The translations under genes and the position numbers were made by a program. From Phycisphaerales bacterium (GTDB taxonomy: Bacteria; Planctomycetota; Phycisphaerae; Phycisphaerales; UBA1924), in NCBI GenBank assembly GCA_026982335.1, contig JALSHH010000018.1, positions 16,852 to 80,851 of the forward strand: a DNA stretch of 64,000 nucleotides, read 5' to 3'. The notes beneath the pieces are model-generated. The model was not told where the DNA came from. It was given only the letters and a program-made list of their open reading frames with translations, and ran no database searches. How positions within the stretch are numbered: the first letter of the stretch is position 1; each line of letters starts with the position of its first letter. Shown piece by piece: positions 18,204 to 27,004 of the stretch.

Positions 18204-19286
18204 ATGACCAAACCATACCCGATTGTCTTTGAACCGATCATCAAACCCAAGGTCTGGGGAGGCCGACGGTTGGCCAAGTATGGAAAACTCCTGCCTGCCG
18301 ACCAACCCGTGGGGGAATCGTGGGAACTGGCAGACCTGACCTCCACAAGCGATTCGGGTGGTGGGGGAGGTTCGGCGCACTCTGAAATCACCAACGGCCA
18401 TCTCACAGGAAAAACCATCCGCGACGCCATTGCTCTCTGGAGCGACGATTTACTCGGCGATGCCAAACTCACCGACCAAGGCGGGTTCCCGATTTTGGCC
18501 AAATACCTCGATGCCAGCGAGTACCTGAGTATCCAAGTCCATCCATCGCCTGACTATGCCCACAGGCACCCGGATGCGCACCTCAAAACCGAGAGCTGGT
18601 TCATTCTCGATGCCCGCTCGGGTCCCGATGGCGAACCTCCGATGATCTACAAAGGATTCCTCGACGGTGTGACTCGGGACGACTTTGCTCGCGCGATTGC
18701 TGATGGCACGGTGCCCAAAATCATGCGCAAAGAATTGGCGGTTGCGGGTCACTGCCACACGCTTCCCAGCGGCACGGTCCATGCGCTGGGCGCAGGTGTG
18801 CTCGTTGCCGAGATTCAAACGCCGAGCGATACGACTTTCCGGGTCTATGACTGGACCAAGGAATACGGGCGAAAAGAACGCGAGCTGCATATCGAGCAAG
18901 CAATCGAGTGTGCCAGTTTCGAGCAACCCCCCATTGCAATGCAAGCCAAAGCATACATGGCCGACGATATGAGCATGATGGCGACGATGCCTCCCAAGAT
19001 GGGCTCAACGCGCGATCGGGTCGCTGCGACAGATTTTTATACGATTGATGTCCTCAGCGCGAGCTGCGCCTCGGTGCCGATCCTGGCCGATGATGATGCG
19101 GGCAATTGTCCCGTACTGGTGATGATGCCGATGACGATGGGCGCGTCGATTGCCAGCGAGTCTGAATCCTTTGACGAGTTGGTCATTGAGCCGGGGCAAA
19201 CCCTGTTGATTCCAGCCTCGATCGTCAAAGACGCCTGCCTCCGCGCCGGCCCAGGCACCGAAGCGATCGTCGCACGGGTGTGCTAA
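18204..19286 (+). CDS. manA: Mannose-6-phosphate isomerase, class I
   Basis: 360 residues from the ATG at 18204. Zinc cupin enzyme that interconverts fructose-6-P and mannose-6-P, the entry to GDP-mannose and exopolysaccharide. Motifs: PKVWGGRRLAKYGK, SIQVHPSPDYA with likely zinc ligands Gln111 and His113, Glu130 in KTESWFIL, and PSGTVHALGAGVLVAEIQTPSDTTFRVYDW. A Gly/Ser stretch (50-60) is an insert. The stop overlaps the stop of the convergent AlgX-like gene by 4 bp, and the neighbouring O-acetylation genes suggest a shared polysaccharide role (inference). Confidence 0.93.
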   Translation: MTKPYPIVFEPIIKPKVWGGRRLAKYGKLLPADQPVGESWELADLTSTSDSGGGGGSAHSEITNGHLTGKTIRDAIALWSDDLLGDAKLTDQGGFPILAKYLDASEYLSIQVHPSPDYAHRHPDAHLKTESWFILDARSGPDGEPPMIYKGFLDGVTRDDFARAIADGTVPKIMRKELAVAGHCHTLPSGTVHALGAGVLVAEIQTPSDTTFRVYDWTKEYGRKERELHIEQAIECASFEQPPIAMQAKAYMADDMSMMATMPPKMGSTRDRVAATDFYTIDVLSASCASVPILADDDAGNCPVLVMMPMTMGASIASESESFDELVIEPGQTLLIPASIVKDACLRAGPGTEAIVARVC

Positions 19287-20473
19287 GGAGCAGCAGAGGC
19301 AGATTCACTGAAGAACTCGATCACCCTTGGAACAATGTGCCGCTCGGCACTCTGGAAATAGACGCGGTCGTAGGTATCGAGGGCCTGGAGAAAGAAGGCC
19401 CGGTCGATGGTGCCAATGTGGATAAGCTCGACATCCTCGAAAAACTGCGAAAGTGTCGGGTGCAAATAATGCCCGATGAATGAATCGAACAGGATCAGCG
19501 TCTTGCCCGGAATCAGAGGCTGCGATACCGAGCGGTTGATGACATGGCGACGATTGTAATACGAGATGTCATTGATCGAAAGGAAGTTGGGATTTTTTAT
19601 GCGTCTGGAGTCGCCACCTTTGGGTTTGGCGTCCCAGAGTTCGACGATCTCGATGCCGGGGCGATGAATCTGAAGGCGGGTATGGGTCTCTTTCATGTCC
19701 CAATCGCCAATGACCTTGGCAATGTCGGGGATGTCGGTCTTGGTCCATTCCTCGATGCGCTCATCATCGTTCCAGAGTGTCGGATCCACAGCATCAATCA
19801 TCGTCCGGGCGAGCACCATCGCACCAAGCGAGTTGTAGTGTGAACCGCCGGGTTCATAGATGATCTCGTTGGATAATTCCTTGAGGGCAAACATCGGCGT
19901 CCACACATCGACCAGGTACGGCGTATCGGGTTTGGAAAAATAAGTATAAAGCAGATCGCGTTGCGCCTTACTTTGTGCAAACTTTTCCTGCGAAGATGGA
20001 GTGAGTTTTTCGGGATAGATCGTTACTTTGTTGGGGGCAACGACGATGAACAAATCGGCCTTGAACTCGTTATTGGTCATGAAGGTTTCGATCGCTTCGA
20101 TCGCTTGCTTGGTTTCTTCGAGTGTGCCCAAATCTTCTGCAAGCGATTTACGAAAGAACAGCCAGTTCTCCACCCCATGCTCGACCTTGCGGTTCGACCG
20201 ATCACCCGCCTTGACGGGATTGATCGTCCGGTCGAGCGATACCATCTGCTTGCGAAATGGCACCCGATCCTCAAAAGCCCGCGAAATCGACGCCCACCAA
20301 GTCGAATCGAGCAGATTGCCGGGGTCTTTCAAAGCAGGGAACGCATTGGGTGTACGATTCTCAAGATCGTGTACAAAACGCAGCGATGCTTCAAGCTGGA
20401 AAGGTGCAATTGCAAGGGGAGCGCAGATCGCCGCCAAGCAGATGATCCCAGAGATGGTCCGTGATCGGTTCAT
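19283..20473 (-). CDS. AlgX/AlgJ-like O-acetyltransferase, paralogue 2
   Basis: 396 residues. The N-terminus ISGIICLAAICAPLAIAPFQLEASL is a signal anchor, the rest periplasmic SGNH-like: NRTPNAFPAL, ENWLFFRKSLAEDLG, FIVVAPNKVTIYPEKL, YEPGGSHYNSLGAMV and LILFDSFIGHYLHPTLSQFF. In AlgX and AlgJ the SHYN segment reads DxHW and the DSF segment holds the serine; here the Asp two before His is Gly. It is the last gene of a three-gene unit after an MBOAT protein and a close paralogue, overlapping the latter by 4 bp. Expected role: transfer of acetyl to an exported polysaccharide. Confidence 0.82.
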   Translation of the reverse strand: MNRSRTISGIICLAAICAPLAIAPFQLEASLRFVHDLENRTPNAFPALKDPGNLLDSTWWASISRAFEDRVPFRKQMVSLDRTINPVKAGDRSNRKVEHGVENWLFFRKSLAEDLGTLEETKQAIEAIETFMTNNEFKADLFIVVAPNKVTIYPEKLTPSSQEKFAQSKAQRDLLYTYFSKPDTPYLVDVWTPMFALKELSNEIIYEPGGSHYNSLGAMVLARTMIDAVDPTLWNDDERIEEWTKTDIPDIAKVIGDWDMKETHTRLQIHRPGIEIVELWDAKPKGGDSRRIKNPNFLSINDISYYNRRHVINRSVSQPLIPGKTLILFDSFIGHYLHPTLSQFFEDVELIHIGTIDRAFFLQALDTYDRVYFQSAERHIVPRVIEFFSESASAAP

Positions 20474-21675
20474 GGGGTTGCTGCCCCTGTTTGCTCGAAG
20501 TACTCAATCGCTCGCTCGGGGAAATAATGCTCCGCACTTTCAAAGTATACCCGATCATATGAATCAAGGGCTTGGCGAAACTCGCCGGGTGTGATGTACC
20601 CGACATGGATAAAAGTAAGGTCCTCGAAAAACTGCGACAGCGTCGGGTACAAATATACAGCGATAAACGAGTCGTGAATCACAAGCGTCTTGCCGGGAAT
20701 CAGGCGCCTGGTTGCCGATTCACTGACGATCCGCTTGCGATTGTGATAGGTGATCTCGGTGATACTCAAAAAATCAGGACCTGCGATGCGTCGGTCTTCA
20801 TCCCAGAGTTCTTTGATCATCACGCCTGCTCGGCGAATCTGGGAATGGGTTTGGGTTTCGATGCGACCCCACTCGCCACCACGAAGGGCGAGCTCGGGAG
20901 CCTGCGTGCGGGTCCAGATTTCGACCAACTCGCTGTCATCATTCCAGAGTGATGAATCACCTGAATCATCAACATCGGCCGCATCGACCATTGCTTTGGC
21001 CATCACCATCGCCCCGACCGAGTTGAAGTGTGATCCACCGGGTTCGTAGAGCAGTTCACCAAGCGGATCAAGCTCGGCTTTGCGATGATGCATTTGGGTC
21101 CATAGATCAATCCGCTCAGGATGTCCAGGTTCGGCGAACCAGTTATGCAGCAAATCCCGTTGAGGAATGCTCGGCTCAAAGATCGCGCGCGATGAGTCGA
21201 GAAGTTTCTCAGGATAAATCGTTGCTTTATCCGGCGCAACGAGGATGAAAAGATCGGCCGAGAATGGAGGCCCATCGAAGAAACGATCCATCGCAGCGAT
21301 GGCCCGCTCCACATACTCAACCGAACCCAGATTATCCGCCAAGGCTGCATACCAGAAAAGCCATTGGCCCGTGCCATAGGCGATGGTTTTCGAGGCCATC
21401 CCCGATGCCGAAAGCCCAAGCATTCGTTCGAGCGAGATCATTTCTTTGCGAAACGGCGCTCGGTCTTCAAAAGCCCGCGAAATCGATGCCCACCACTGGG
21501 CATCCATCAGATCATCAATAGACCCAAAACCCGGGAACGCATTGGGCGTGCGATTTTCCATTTCACGCACAAAAGTGAGCGATCGGTCAAGTTGCATTGG
21601 TGCCAAGGCCAACGGCGCAGCCGTCGCTCCAAGACAGATGATTCCCGAGATGGTTCGCGAAGTGGGCATAGGCAT
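20470..21675 (-). CDS. AlgX/AlgJ-like O-acetyltransferase, paralogue 1
   Basis: 401 residues from the ATG at 21675 (a second ATG at 21669; an in-frame TTG at 21687 is less likely). Same architecture as its downstream neighbour: TM anchor SGIICLGATAAPLALAPMQL, NRTPNAFPGF, WWASISRAFEDRAPFRKEMISL, FILVAPDKATIYPEKLL, YEPGGSHFNSVGAMV, TLVIHDSFIAVYLYPTLSQFFED. Again the Asp of DxH is Gly. The start lies 14 bp after the MBOAT stop. The two paralogues share long blocks and look like a tandem duplication. Confidence 0.82.
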   Translation of the reverse strand: MPMPTSRTISGIICLGATAAPLALAPMQLDRSLTFVREMENRTPNAFPGFGSIDDLMDAQWWASISRAFEDRAPFRKEMISLERMLGLSASGMASKTIAYGTGQWLFWYAALADNLGSVEYVERAIAAMDRFFDGPPFSADLFILVAPDKATIYPEKLLDSSRAIFEPSIPQRDLLHNWFAEPGHPERIDLWTQMHHRKAELDPLGELLYEPGGSHFNSVGAMVMAKAMVDAADVDDSGDSSLWNDDSELVEIWTRTQAPELALRGGEWGRIETQTHSQIRRAGVMIKELWDEDRRIAGPDFLSITEITYHNRKRIVSESATRRLIPGKTLVIHDSFIAVYLYPTLSQFFEDLTFIHVGYITPGEFRQALDSYDRVYFESAEHYFPERAIEYFEQTGAATP

Positions 21676-21688
21676 TTGGTCGGGCAAA

Positions 21689-23116
21689 TTAGAATTGGAA
21701 ATACAAAAACGGAGAGAATGTGCCGTTGATGATGAGCATGAGTGTCAAAGGGAGGGCAACAAGCACAAGCATTGCTCGAAAGATCGCTGCAACGCGCGTG
21801 TCTGACTCTTCAATGATTGGCCCAAGCGCCATATTGCGAGGCACAAAGAAAATCAATGATCCAATTGCCAGTGCAATCATGGTTTGCACCGAAACCAACC
21901 GGAGCAAGGCAGCCGAGAAGTCGCCAGTGTTGCCCCCGAAGAGTGCGTAGTAGTACTCGCCCGCAGCGCTAAGCGACTCCGCCCGGAACACGACCCACCC
22001 GATCATCACCAAGAACACGACAATAAACCGATTGAGTACCAACTTGAATCCCGTAGGGCGTTCCTTCTTGCCAAGCAGCCGATCAACAATCAGCCAGAAT
22101 CCATGAAACATGCCCCAAACGATGAAGGTCCAGTTCGCACCGTGCCAAAATCCGGTGAGCAGGAAGACGAGGATCAGATTCCGATAGGTGAGGAGTCGCG
22201 AGCAGCGGGACCCGCCGAGCGGGAAGTAGACATAATCGCGGAACCATTCCGAGAGCGTCACATGCCACCGCCGCCAGAACTCGGTCATGGATGCAGAGGA
22301 ATAGGGATGTTTGAAATTTTCGGGGAATCGAAATCCGAAAATGCGCCCGAGTCCGATCGCCATATCGGAGTAGCCTGAAAAATCAAAGTAGATCTGGATG
22401 GTGTAGGCGAGGATGCCGATCCATGCGTCGTTGGTCGTGATGTTGCCTGAGTTATTGAAGGCCGCGTCGGCGATGGGGCTGACCGAATCGGCAATAAGCA
22501 CCTTCTTGCAGAGTCCAAGCGCAAAGCGGTTCATCCCGGCTGTCACATTATCGAGCGAAAAGGTTCGGCTGACAAGCTGCGAGGCGACTTGGTGATACCG
22601 AACGATTGGTCCAGCGATCAACTGAGGGAAGAGCGATACATAGAGGGCAAAGTCGAGCGGGTTCTTGAGCGCCTTGCCCTGCCCTTTGGCGATGTCGAAC
22701 ACATAGGAGTTTGCTTGGAAGGTAAAGAACGAGATCCCGATCGGAAGCATGATCGGCGTCCAGTCCATGCCTTGATAGTTGATCGCCGCCGCGATGCCGT
22801 TGATCTGATCGACGAAGAAGTTGGCGTACTTGAACCACCCGAGGATGCCGATATTGAACACCACGGACAACCCGACGATGGTGTGGAGCTTCTTGGTTTC
22901 CCCAGCATCTCTGGCCTTGCCTGCAAAGCGCCCGAAGATCCAGTTGCCCATGATCGAGGTGAGCAGCCACCCGATGAACCACCCGCCACCCCAGAGATAA
23001 AACAACATGCTGGCGATGAGCAGGACGGTGTTTCGAGCGCGCCGAGGAGCGATCGCGTAGAGCAGAAGTACGATCGGAAAAAAGACAAACAGGAATGTCT
23101 GGGATGAGAATACCAT
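21689..23116 (-). CDS. MBOAT O-acyltransferase, AlgI-like
   Basis: 475 residues with about ten to twelve hydrophobic segments. The family core is present: MLPIGISFFTFQANSYVFDI, LFPQLIAGPIVRYHQV, YTIQIYFDFSGYSDMAIGLGRIFGFRFPENF, TEFWRRWHVTLSEWFRDYVYFPLGGSR (His285) and LTGFWHGANWTFIVWGMFHG (His325, the catalytic histidine of MBOAT proteins). It passes acetyl groups across the inner membrane to the periplasmic AlgX/J-like partners encoded downstream. Together with manA this suggests an acetylated exopolysaccharide, though no polymerase is in the window. Confidence 0.92.
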   Translation of the reverse strand: MVFSSQTFLFVFFPIVLLLYAIAPRRARNTVLLIASMLFYLWGGGWFIGWLLTSIMGNWIFGRFAGKARDAGETKKLHTIVGLSVVFNIGILGWFKYANFFVDQINGIAAAINYQGMDWTPIMLPIGISFFTFQANSYVFDIAKGQGKALKNPLDFALYVSLFPQLIAGPIVRYHQVASQLVSRTFSLDNVTAGMNRFALGLCKKVLIADSVSPIADAAFNNSGNITTNDAWIGILAYTIQIYFDFSGYSDMAIGLGRIFGFRFPENFKHPYSSASMTEFWRRWHVTLSEWFRDYVYFPLGGSRCSRLLTYRNLILVFLLTGFWHGANWTFIVWGMFHGFWLIVDRLLGKKERPTGFKLVLNRFIVVFLVMIGWVVFRAESLSAAGEYYYALFGGNTGDFSAALLRLVSVQTMIALAIGSLIFFVPRNMALGPIIEESDTRVAAIFRAMLVLVALPLTLMLIINGTFSPFLYFQF

Positions 23117-23155
23117 GCGAGGGGGGGAGTATATCCGATTCGATACAGGCGCATG

Positions 23156-23188
23156 AAAAAAACCGCTCCCTCACGGTCGCGGCTCGTT
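23156..23188 (-). terminator. Terminator-like repeat, copy 1
   Basis: Read on the minus strand: AACGAGCCGCGACCGTGAGG then GAGCGG and seven T. CCGC and GCGG, then CC and GG, pair around GTGA, followed by the T run, so it fits an intrinsic terminator for the minus-strand gene ending at 23211 (22 bp away). Nearly identical copies lie at 23905-23937 and 52021-52046, each directly behind a minus-strand gene. Confidence 0.65.
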
Positions 23189-23210
23189 CAAATCAAGAAT
23201 ATTCCAATCT

Positions 23211-23810
23211 TCAACGCCGACGCCGGGTGCCGATGAGTAGCCCCAGCCCGATCGTCATCGCACCCGAAGGGGTTGGTGTCTGGTACCAGCCATAGGTATG
23301 GATGACCTGAGGCTCCCCGCCCCCCCAACCGATCTCAACGATCGGCATTACCCCCGAAAAGGCATCCATAGGCGTGCCCCAGAAATCAGTGTAGAGCACA
23401 AAGGCATTCTCCATCGAAGTCGGGAGCTCGGCGCCTCCGAACAACTCAGCGAGGATATTGATATCGGCAATCGTATTCTGATCGACCATGGTGCCGTTGC
23501 TCAGAACCATCAAGAAGTTCTCATCGGGATCGGCGACCCCAACCCCGCTGAATGCGTAATCACCACCAGAGCCGGGAATTCCTTGCTGGGAACGACCGTC
23601 AAGATCAAGCGAGATGGTCCAAATCGAGGTGCCCGGCGAATCGGCCCAAATCCAGACACTCATTGCCTCAGTCCCCCACATGACCGCCTCGCCATTGGTC
23701 GCCCCATCGGGCCCAATTGCGGTGGGTGCCACTTCGATATAGATATCCGCCTGAGCCTGTGAAATGGAGAGTGCAAGTACGCTCAGTAAACAAGTCACCT
23801 GTACATACAT
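23211..23810 (-). CDS. Exported protein with PEP-CTERM-like tail
   Basis: 199 residues. A strong ribosome site (GGAGGAG) precedes the start at 23810. MYVQVTCLLSVLALSISQAQA is a signal peptide; the mature part is an acidic, Gly/Asp-rich beta-type domain; the C-terminus TPTPSGAMTIGLGLLIGTRRRR has the P-x-P/S, hydrophobic helix and Arg cluster of PEP-CTERM sorting signals. Such proteins are processed by exosortase; no exosortase gene is in this window. Function unknown. It is flanked by two directly repeated terminator-like elements about 750 bp apart. Confidence 0.78.
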   Translation of the reverse strand: MYVQVTCLLSVLALSISQAQADIYIEVAPTAIGPDGATNGEAVMWGTEAMSVWIWADSPGTSIWTISLDLDGRSQQGIPGSGGDYAFSGVGVADPDENFLMVLSNGTMVDQNTIADINILAELFGGAELPTSMENAFVLYTDFWGTPMDAFSGVMPIVEIGWGGGEPQVIHTYGWYQTPTPSGAMTIGLGLLIGTRRRR

Positions 23811-23904
23811 CGTGTACTCCTCCTACGCCAAATATACCACAGGGTTGCGATGGGCGAAGGGAAAAAGAGAAACTTATCTGAAACTGAAATGATGCAGGCC
23901 CATC

Positions 23905-23937
23905 AAAAAAACCGCTCCCTCACGGTTGCGGCTCGTT
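23905..23937 (-). terminator. Terminator-like repeat, copy 2
   Basis: Same element as copy 1 with one base changed (GCAACCGTGAGG on the minus strand), again followed by seven T. It lies 22 bp behind the stop of the DegT aminotransferase gene, exactly the same distance as copy 1 from its gene. Both copies also share the flanking word AATCAAGAAT. Confidence 0.65.
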
Positions 23938-23959
23938 GAATCAAGAATAATCCGATCGC

Positions 23960-25186
23960 TTACTTGGCAAACGCACCCGCCACCTTGGCGATCGCATCAC
24001 ACACCCCATTGGCCTGTTCGTCGCTGAGCTTGGGGTGGATCGGGATGCAGAACACGCAGGTGCTGAGCTTCTTGGCGACCTTTGGCTCGTCAGAGTGCTT
24101 TGCAATTTCCGCAAACACAGGTTGCTCGGTCAATGGCTTGGGATAATGCACCGCTGTCGGCACGCCTTCTTTGTTCAGGGCACTGCAGAACTCGTCGCGG
24201 GTGCAGGTCAGGGCATCGAGATCGACCCGGCAGGTATAGAGGTGCCACGCCGGGTTCGAGTTGGCGGTGGGGATCGGGCGATGCACGCCGGTGATTGCGT
24301 CGATGCGGTCGGCGTAGATCGCAGCGACTTCGCGCCTTCGGTTGGTTTCATCGCTGAGGGTTTCGAGCTTGGACAAGCCAATCGCGCCGGTGATGTCGTT
24401 CATGCGGTAGTTGAACCCGATGGATTCGTGGAGGTATTTTCCGGTCTCGCCGTGTGAACGCAGGAAGCCCATGTCTTTGGCGAGTTGTTCGTCGTTGACC
24501 GTCACTATCCCGCCTTCGCCGGTGCCGAGGTTTTTGGTGGCGTAGAAGGAGTAGGTACACGCATCGCCGAAGGCACCGATGCCTTGGTCTTTGTATTCGG
24601 CGAGATGTGCCTGGGCGGAGTCGTAGATGACCTTGAGGTCATGCTTCTTGGCAATGGCTTCGATCGCTTCGATATCGACAGGGATGCCATACAAGTGCGT
24701 GATGGCGATGGCTTTGGTGTTGGGTGTGATGAGCCGCTCGATGTCGGCGGGGTCGGCTTGGTATGAATCTTCAAGCACATCACAGAACACGACCTTTGCG
24801 CCAGCTGCAACAAGCATCGAAACCGTCGCGATGAAGGTCCATGCCGGGGTGATGACCTCGTCGCCGCGTTCGAGCAGTGAGCCGTAGGCGAGTTGCAAGG
24901 CGCAGGTGCCGTTGGCACAGGTGAGTCCGAATTTGGCATCGGATTGTTTGGCGAACTCTTCTTCGAGTGCGGCGCATTTGCTTGCTGCCCGGAGCATGCC
25001 CGACTTGAGGACTTCGGTGGCCGCGGCGATGTCTTTTTCGGTCAATCCGACGGACATGAAGGGGACATTGGAATCAAAGACGGGTGAGCCGCCGTTGATG
25101 GCGAGGTCTGATGCGGTTGCGGTGGGGGTGGGGGTCATCTGGGTGTCTCCGTGGGCGACGGCCGATCCCATCGCGGCTTCAATCAT
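23960..25186 (-). CDS. DegT/DnrJ/EryC1/StrS sugar aminotransferase
   Basis: 408 residues from the ATG at 25186 (ATGs at 25171 and 25138 are alternatives; the first about 30 residues are not conserved-looking). PLP enzyme that aminates a nucleotide-linked keto sugar, often for polysaccharide or glycan synthesis. Motifs: CANGTCALQLAYGSL, DEVITPAWTFIATVSMLVAAGAKVVFCDV, ITHLYGIPVDIEAI, IYDSAQAHLAEY and the PLP lysine Lys218 in SFYATKNLGTGEGG, then FNYRMNDITGAIGLSKLE. An exported-glycan role is suggested by the nearby O-acetylation genes, but the sugar is unknown. Confidence 0.92.
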   Translation of the reverse strand: MIEAAMGSAVAHGDTQMTPTPTATASDLAINGGSPVFDSNVPFMSVGLTEKDIAAATEVLKSGMLRAASKCAALEEEFAKQSDAKFGLTCANGTCALQLAYGSLLERGDEVITPAWTFIATVSMLVAAGAKVVFCDVLEDSYQADPADIERLITPNTKAIAITHLYGIPVDIEAIEAIAKKHDLKVIYDSAQAHLAEYKDQGIGAFGDACTYSFYATKNLGTGEGGIVTVNDEQLAKDMGFLRSHGETGKYLHESIGFNYRMNDITGAIGLSKLETLSDETNRRREVAAIYADRIDAITGVHRPIPTANSNPAWHLYTCRVDLDALTCTRDEFCSALNKEGVPTAVHYPKPLTEQPVFAEIAKHSDEPKVAKKLSTCVFCIPIHPKLSDEQANGVCDAIAKVAGAFAK

Positions 25187-25569
25187 ACGCCTGACCTCGA
25201 AAAAAAAAACAGATTCTCATCTTCAAAAACCGCCTTCTTATGGGCGAAAAACAGGTATCTCGCCTGACGCCCGAAAAAAACACGGTCAATGGCTGGCACC
25301 TGTGAAAACCTGATGTACCTTTCGGGCGTCGGCGGCGACGCCAAGCAAAAATACGAATCCACGCCGATTGGAGCGAAAACCAAGTTGGCGTTCACAACCT
25401 CTCTTTCTCTCTCTGCCAATAGGCAAACCCAGCCCGGACGACCCTCCGGGCTGTTGTTTTGGGTTGTGCCCACATCTCGATCAATCTCCCCCTGAATTTC
25501 GCCGATGACCCTGCGCACGGACAGGCAAAGTGGTCGAACCGATCCCAGAGATCGAGATGGGAGACTGAA
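25187..25569. other. Intergenic region with structured-RNA character
   Basis: 383 bases without a credible gene. Apart from the hairpin cluster annotated separately at 25262-25462, 25187-25260 is A-rich, and 25540-25562 ends with GAGATGGGAGACTG, a ribosome site for the next gene. Confidence 0.6.
25262..25462 (+). ncRNA. Candidate structured RNA / leader with alternative hairpins
   Basis: GACGCCCGAAA (25266-25276) pairs perfectly with TTTCGGGCGTC (25320-25330). The last six bases of the second arm also form GGCGTC-GGCGGC-GACGCC (25325-25342), so the two hairpins exclude each other. Next come ACGCC..TTGG / CCAA..GGCGT (25361-25397, a two-part stem capped by AGCGAAAA) and AGCCCGGA-CGACCC-TCCGGGCT (25431-25452) followed by GTTGTTTT. 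This layout is typical of a riboswitch, attenuator or small RNA; I recognise no known class. The downstream gene begins at 25570. Confidence 0.45.
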
Positions 25570-25893
25570 ATGAAGAATGGCTCAACCACCGTCCAAGGCA
25601 TGTATACACATGCTTCAGGATATTGGAAATTCTGCACCTTTATCCTTGGGATCGGTTTTCTGATTGCGATGGCTTCCCACGCGGCCCCATCACCAGCCAA
25701 TGCCAACAACGGGCCAACCAATCTACTTACGCTTTACCAAGCGCAGGCAGAAATGCTCAAATCGGCCGACGCGCATCAGGAACTGGTCGTCGGTGGGTTT
25801 GATACCATCAAAGGACAACCAGCATTTGTGATCGTGAACCAACAAGGTCAGCGCGTAGGCATACTGCCAATGTCCGCAGATACCGAAGAATGA
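25570..25893 (+). CDS. Small exported protein, unknown
   Basis: 107 residues, ATG at 25570 preceded by GGGAG at a proper distance. Residues 19-40 (YWKFCTFILGIGFLIAMASHAA) form a signal peptide or anchor. The mature part is short: LLTLYQAQAEMLKSADAHQELVVGGFDTIKGQPAFVIVNQQGQRVGILP. The last 30 residues look like two beta strands (AFVIVNQQGQRVGILPM). I do not recognise the family. It is the first gene after the structured RNA candidate at 25262-25462. Confidence 0.6.
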   Translation: MKNGSTTVQGMYTHASGYWKFCTFILGIGFLIAMASHAAPSPANANNGPTNLLTLYQAQAEMLKSADAHQELVVGGFDTIKGQPAFVIVNQQGQRVGILPMSADTEE

Positions 25894-26184
25894 AAAAACA
25901 CAATTCCCATAAAACGGGCAAGGGTACTCTTTGGCAAGAATCGACGCACAGGTAATCAAATTGGAAATTGGTGGAGCCTAGATTGCTCCAGATGCGCCTG
26001 AACCAAAATGAAGGCGGAAGGCTAAATTCAGTTGTAGACAAGAATTATAGCCCAATTTCCGATTTTGGCGTTTGTCCTAACGCAATTCTCGTGTACGATG
26101 AAAATGCAGTGCCTCCCAAAGCGAGTGTGGCGTGGAGACTGCAGAGCGTTCTACCAAATTTGAAAAGGCGTGAGGGATCGTACC

Positions 26185-26802
26185 ATGAATGTAAGCATAA
26201 AGAGTGTCGGCCTTTTGGCCCTGACCACCATCACTGGCTCGGCGCTTGCCGGGGTCGTGTACACCGACAGCACCTCGTTTCTCAATGATGCTGATCCGGG
26301 GATATCACTCAACACCTTTGATGATGTCGTGAGTGGACCTTTGCCAGATTTGACATACTCCATCGGCGCATTCTCCTACGATATCAGCGCAGGGGGGGGG
26401 TACGGCACCGGGCTTTACAATGGGACCGGGGTTGTGTCTACGCAGAATGCAAACGACCATCTGCTCATCACCTTCACCAGCGGCAATGTCAACGCAGTCG
26501 GGGGCAACTTCTGGGGAACAGACCAGTTCTTCAATGTAGTACTGGCACAAATTACCATTACCCTCAGCGATGGAACCGAAGTGACATTTGACTCGACAGG
26601 ACCAGCGGTCTTCCGTGGATTCAGCACCGATGTCTTTATCACGAGCATGACGATCGATGCCAAGTCCGCAACGGGTGCGTGGGCGACAATGGACAACCTC
26701 TATGTGGGCGCAGCGGTCGTTCCCTTGCCGCCAGCAGCATGGGCAGGGCTTGCCACACTGGGTTTGCTTGGGGGGCTGCGTGCTCATCGTCGACGGAGAT
26801 GA
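26185..26802 (+). CDS. PEP-CTERM exported protein (VPLPPA variant)
   Basis: 205 residues from the ATG at 26185 (an in-frame GTG at 26170 is less likely). MNVSIKSVGLLALTTITGSALAG is a signal peptide. The mature domain is a beta-rich fold with FNTFDD-like start and SGNVNAVGGNFWGTD, DGTEVTFDS, seen in many PEP-CTERM proteins of unknown role. The C-terminus VVPLPPAAWAGLATLGLLGG ends with HRRRR, a textbook VPLPxxxW exosortase signal. A bidirectional terminator follows at 26926. Confidence 0.88.
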   Translation: MNVSIKSVGLLALTTITGSALAGVVYTDSTSFLNDADPGISLNTFDDVVSGPLPDLTYSIGAFSYDISAGGGYGTGLYNGTGVVSTQNANDHLLITFTSGNVNAVGGNFWGTDQFFNVVLAQITITLSDGTEVTFDSTGPAVFRGFSTDVFITSMTIDAKSATGAWATMDNLYVGAAVVPLPPAAWAGLATLGLLGGLRAHRRRR

Positions 26803-26925
26803 AGTCGACGGGGATGAATTTGTGCCTTGAGTTACCCGCCAAACTTACGCCCGGGGCAGCACAGACGCAAGCGAGACGCAAACGGTCGATAGAAAACCGA
26901 AATAAAACCTCAGAACCAAGACCCC

Positions 26926-26953
26926 AAAAAGGACCGCGGAACGGTCCTTTCTT
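26926..26953. terminator. Bidirectional terminator between PEP-CTERM gene and accC
   Basis: AAAGGACCG (26928-26936) pairs with CGGTCCTTT (26942-26950). A-rich sequence precedes and TTTCTT follows, so it can serve both the plus-strand exported-protein gene and the converging accC. Confidence 0.8.
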
Positions 26954-27004
26954 ATCGTTCAGCGACTCATGCAACTACTCATGGTCGAGGGGGGCTCGGT
27001 TGGA

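Noticed and set aside
23156..23937. Direct repeats as ends of a mobile element carrying the PEP-CTERM gene
   Set aside because: A third copy behind a bactofilin gene and the constant position after stop codons fit a terminator repeat better; no inverted ends or target duplication are seen.
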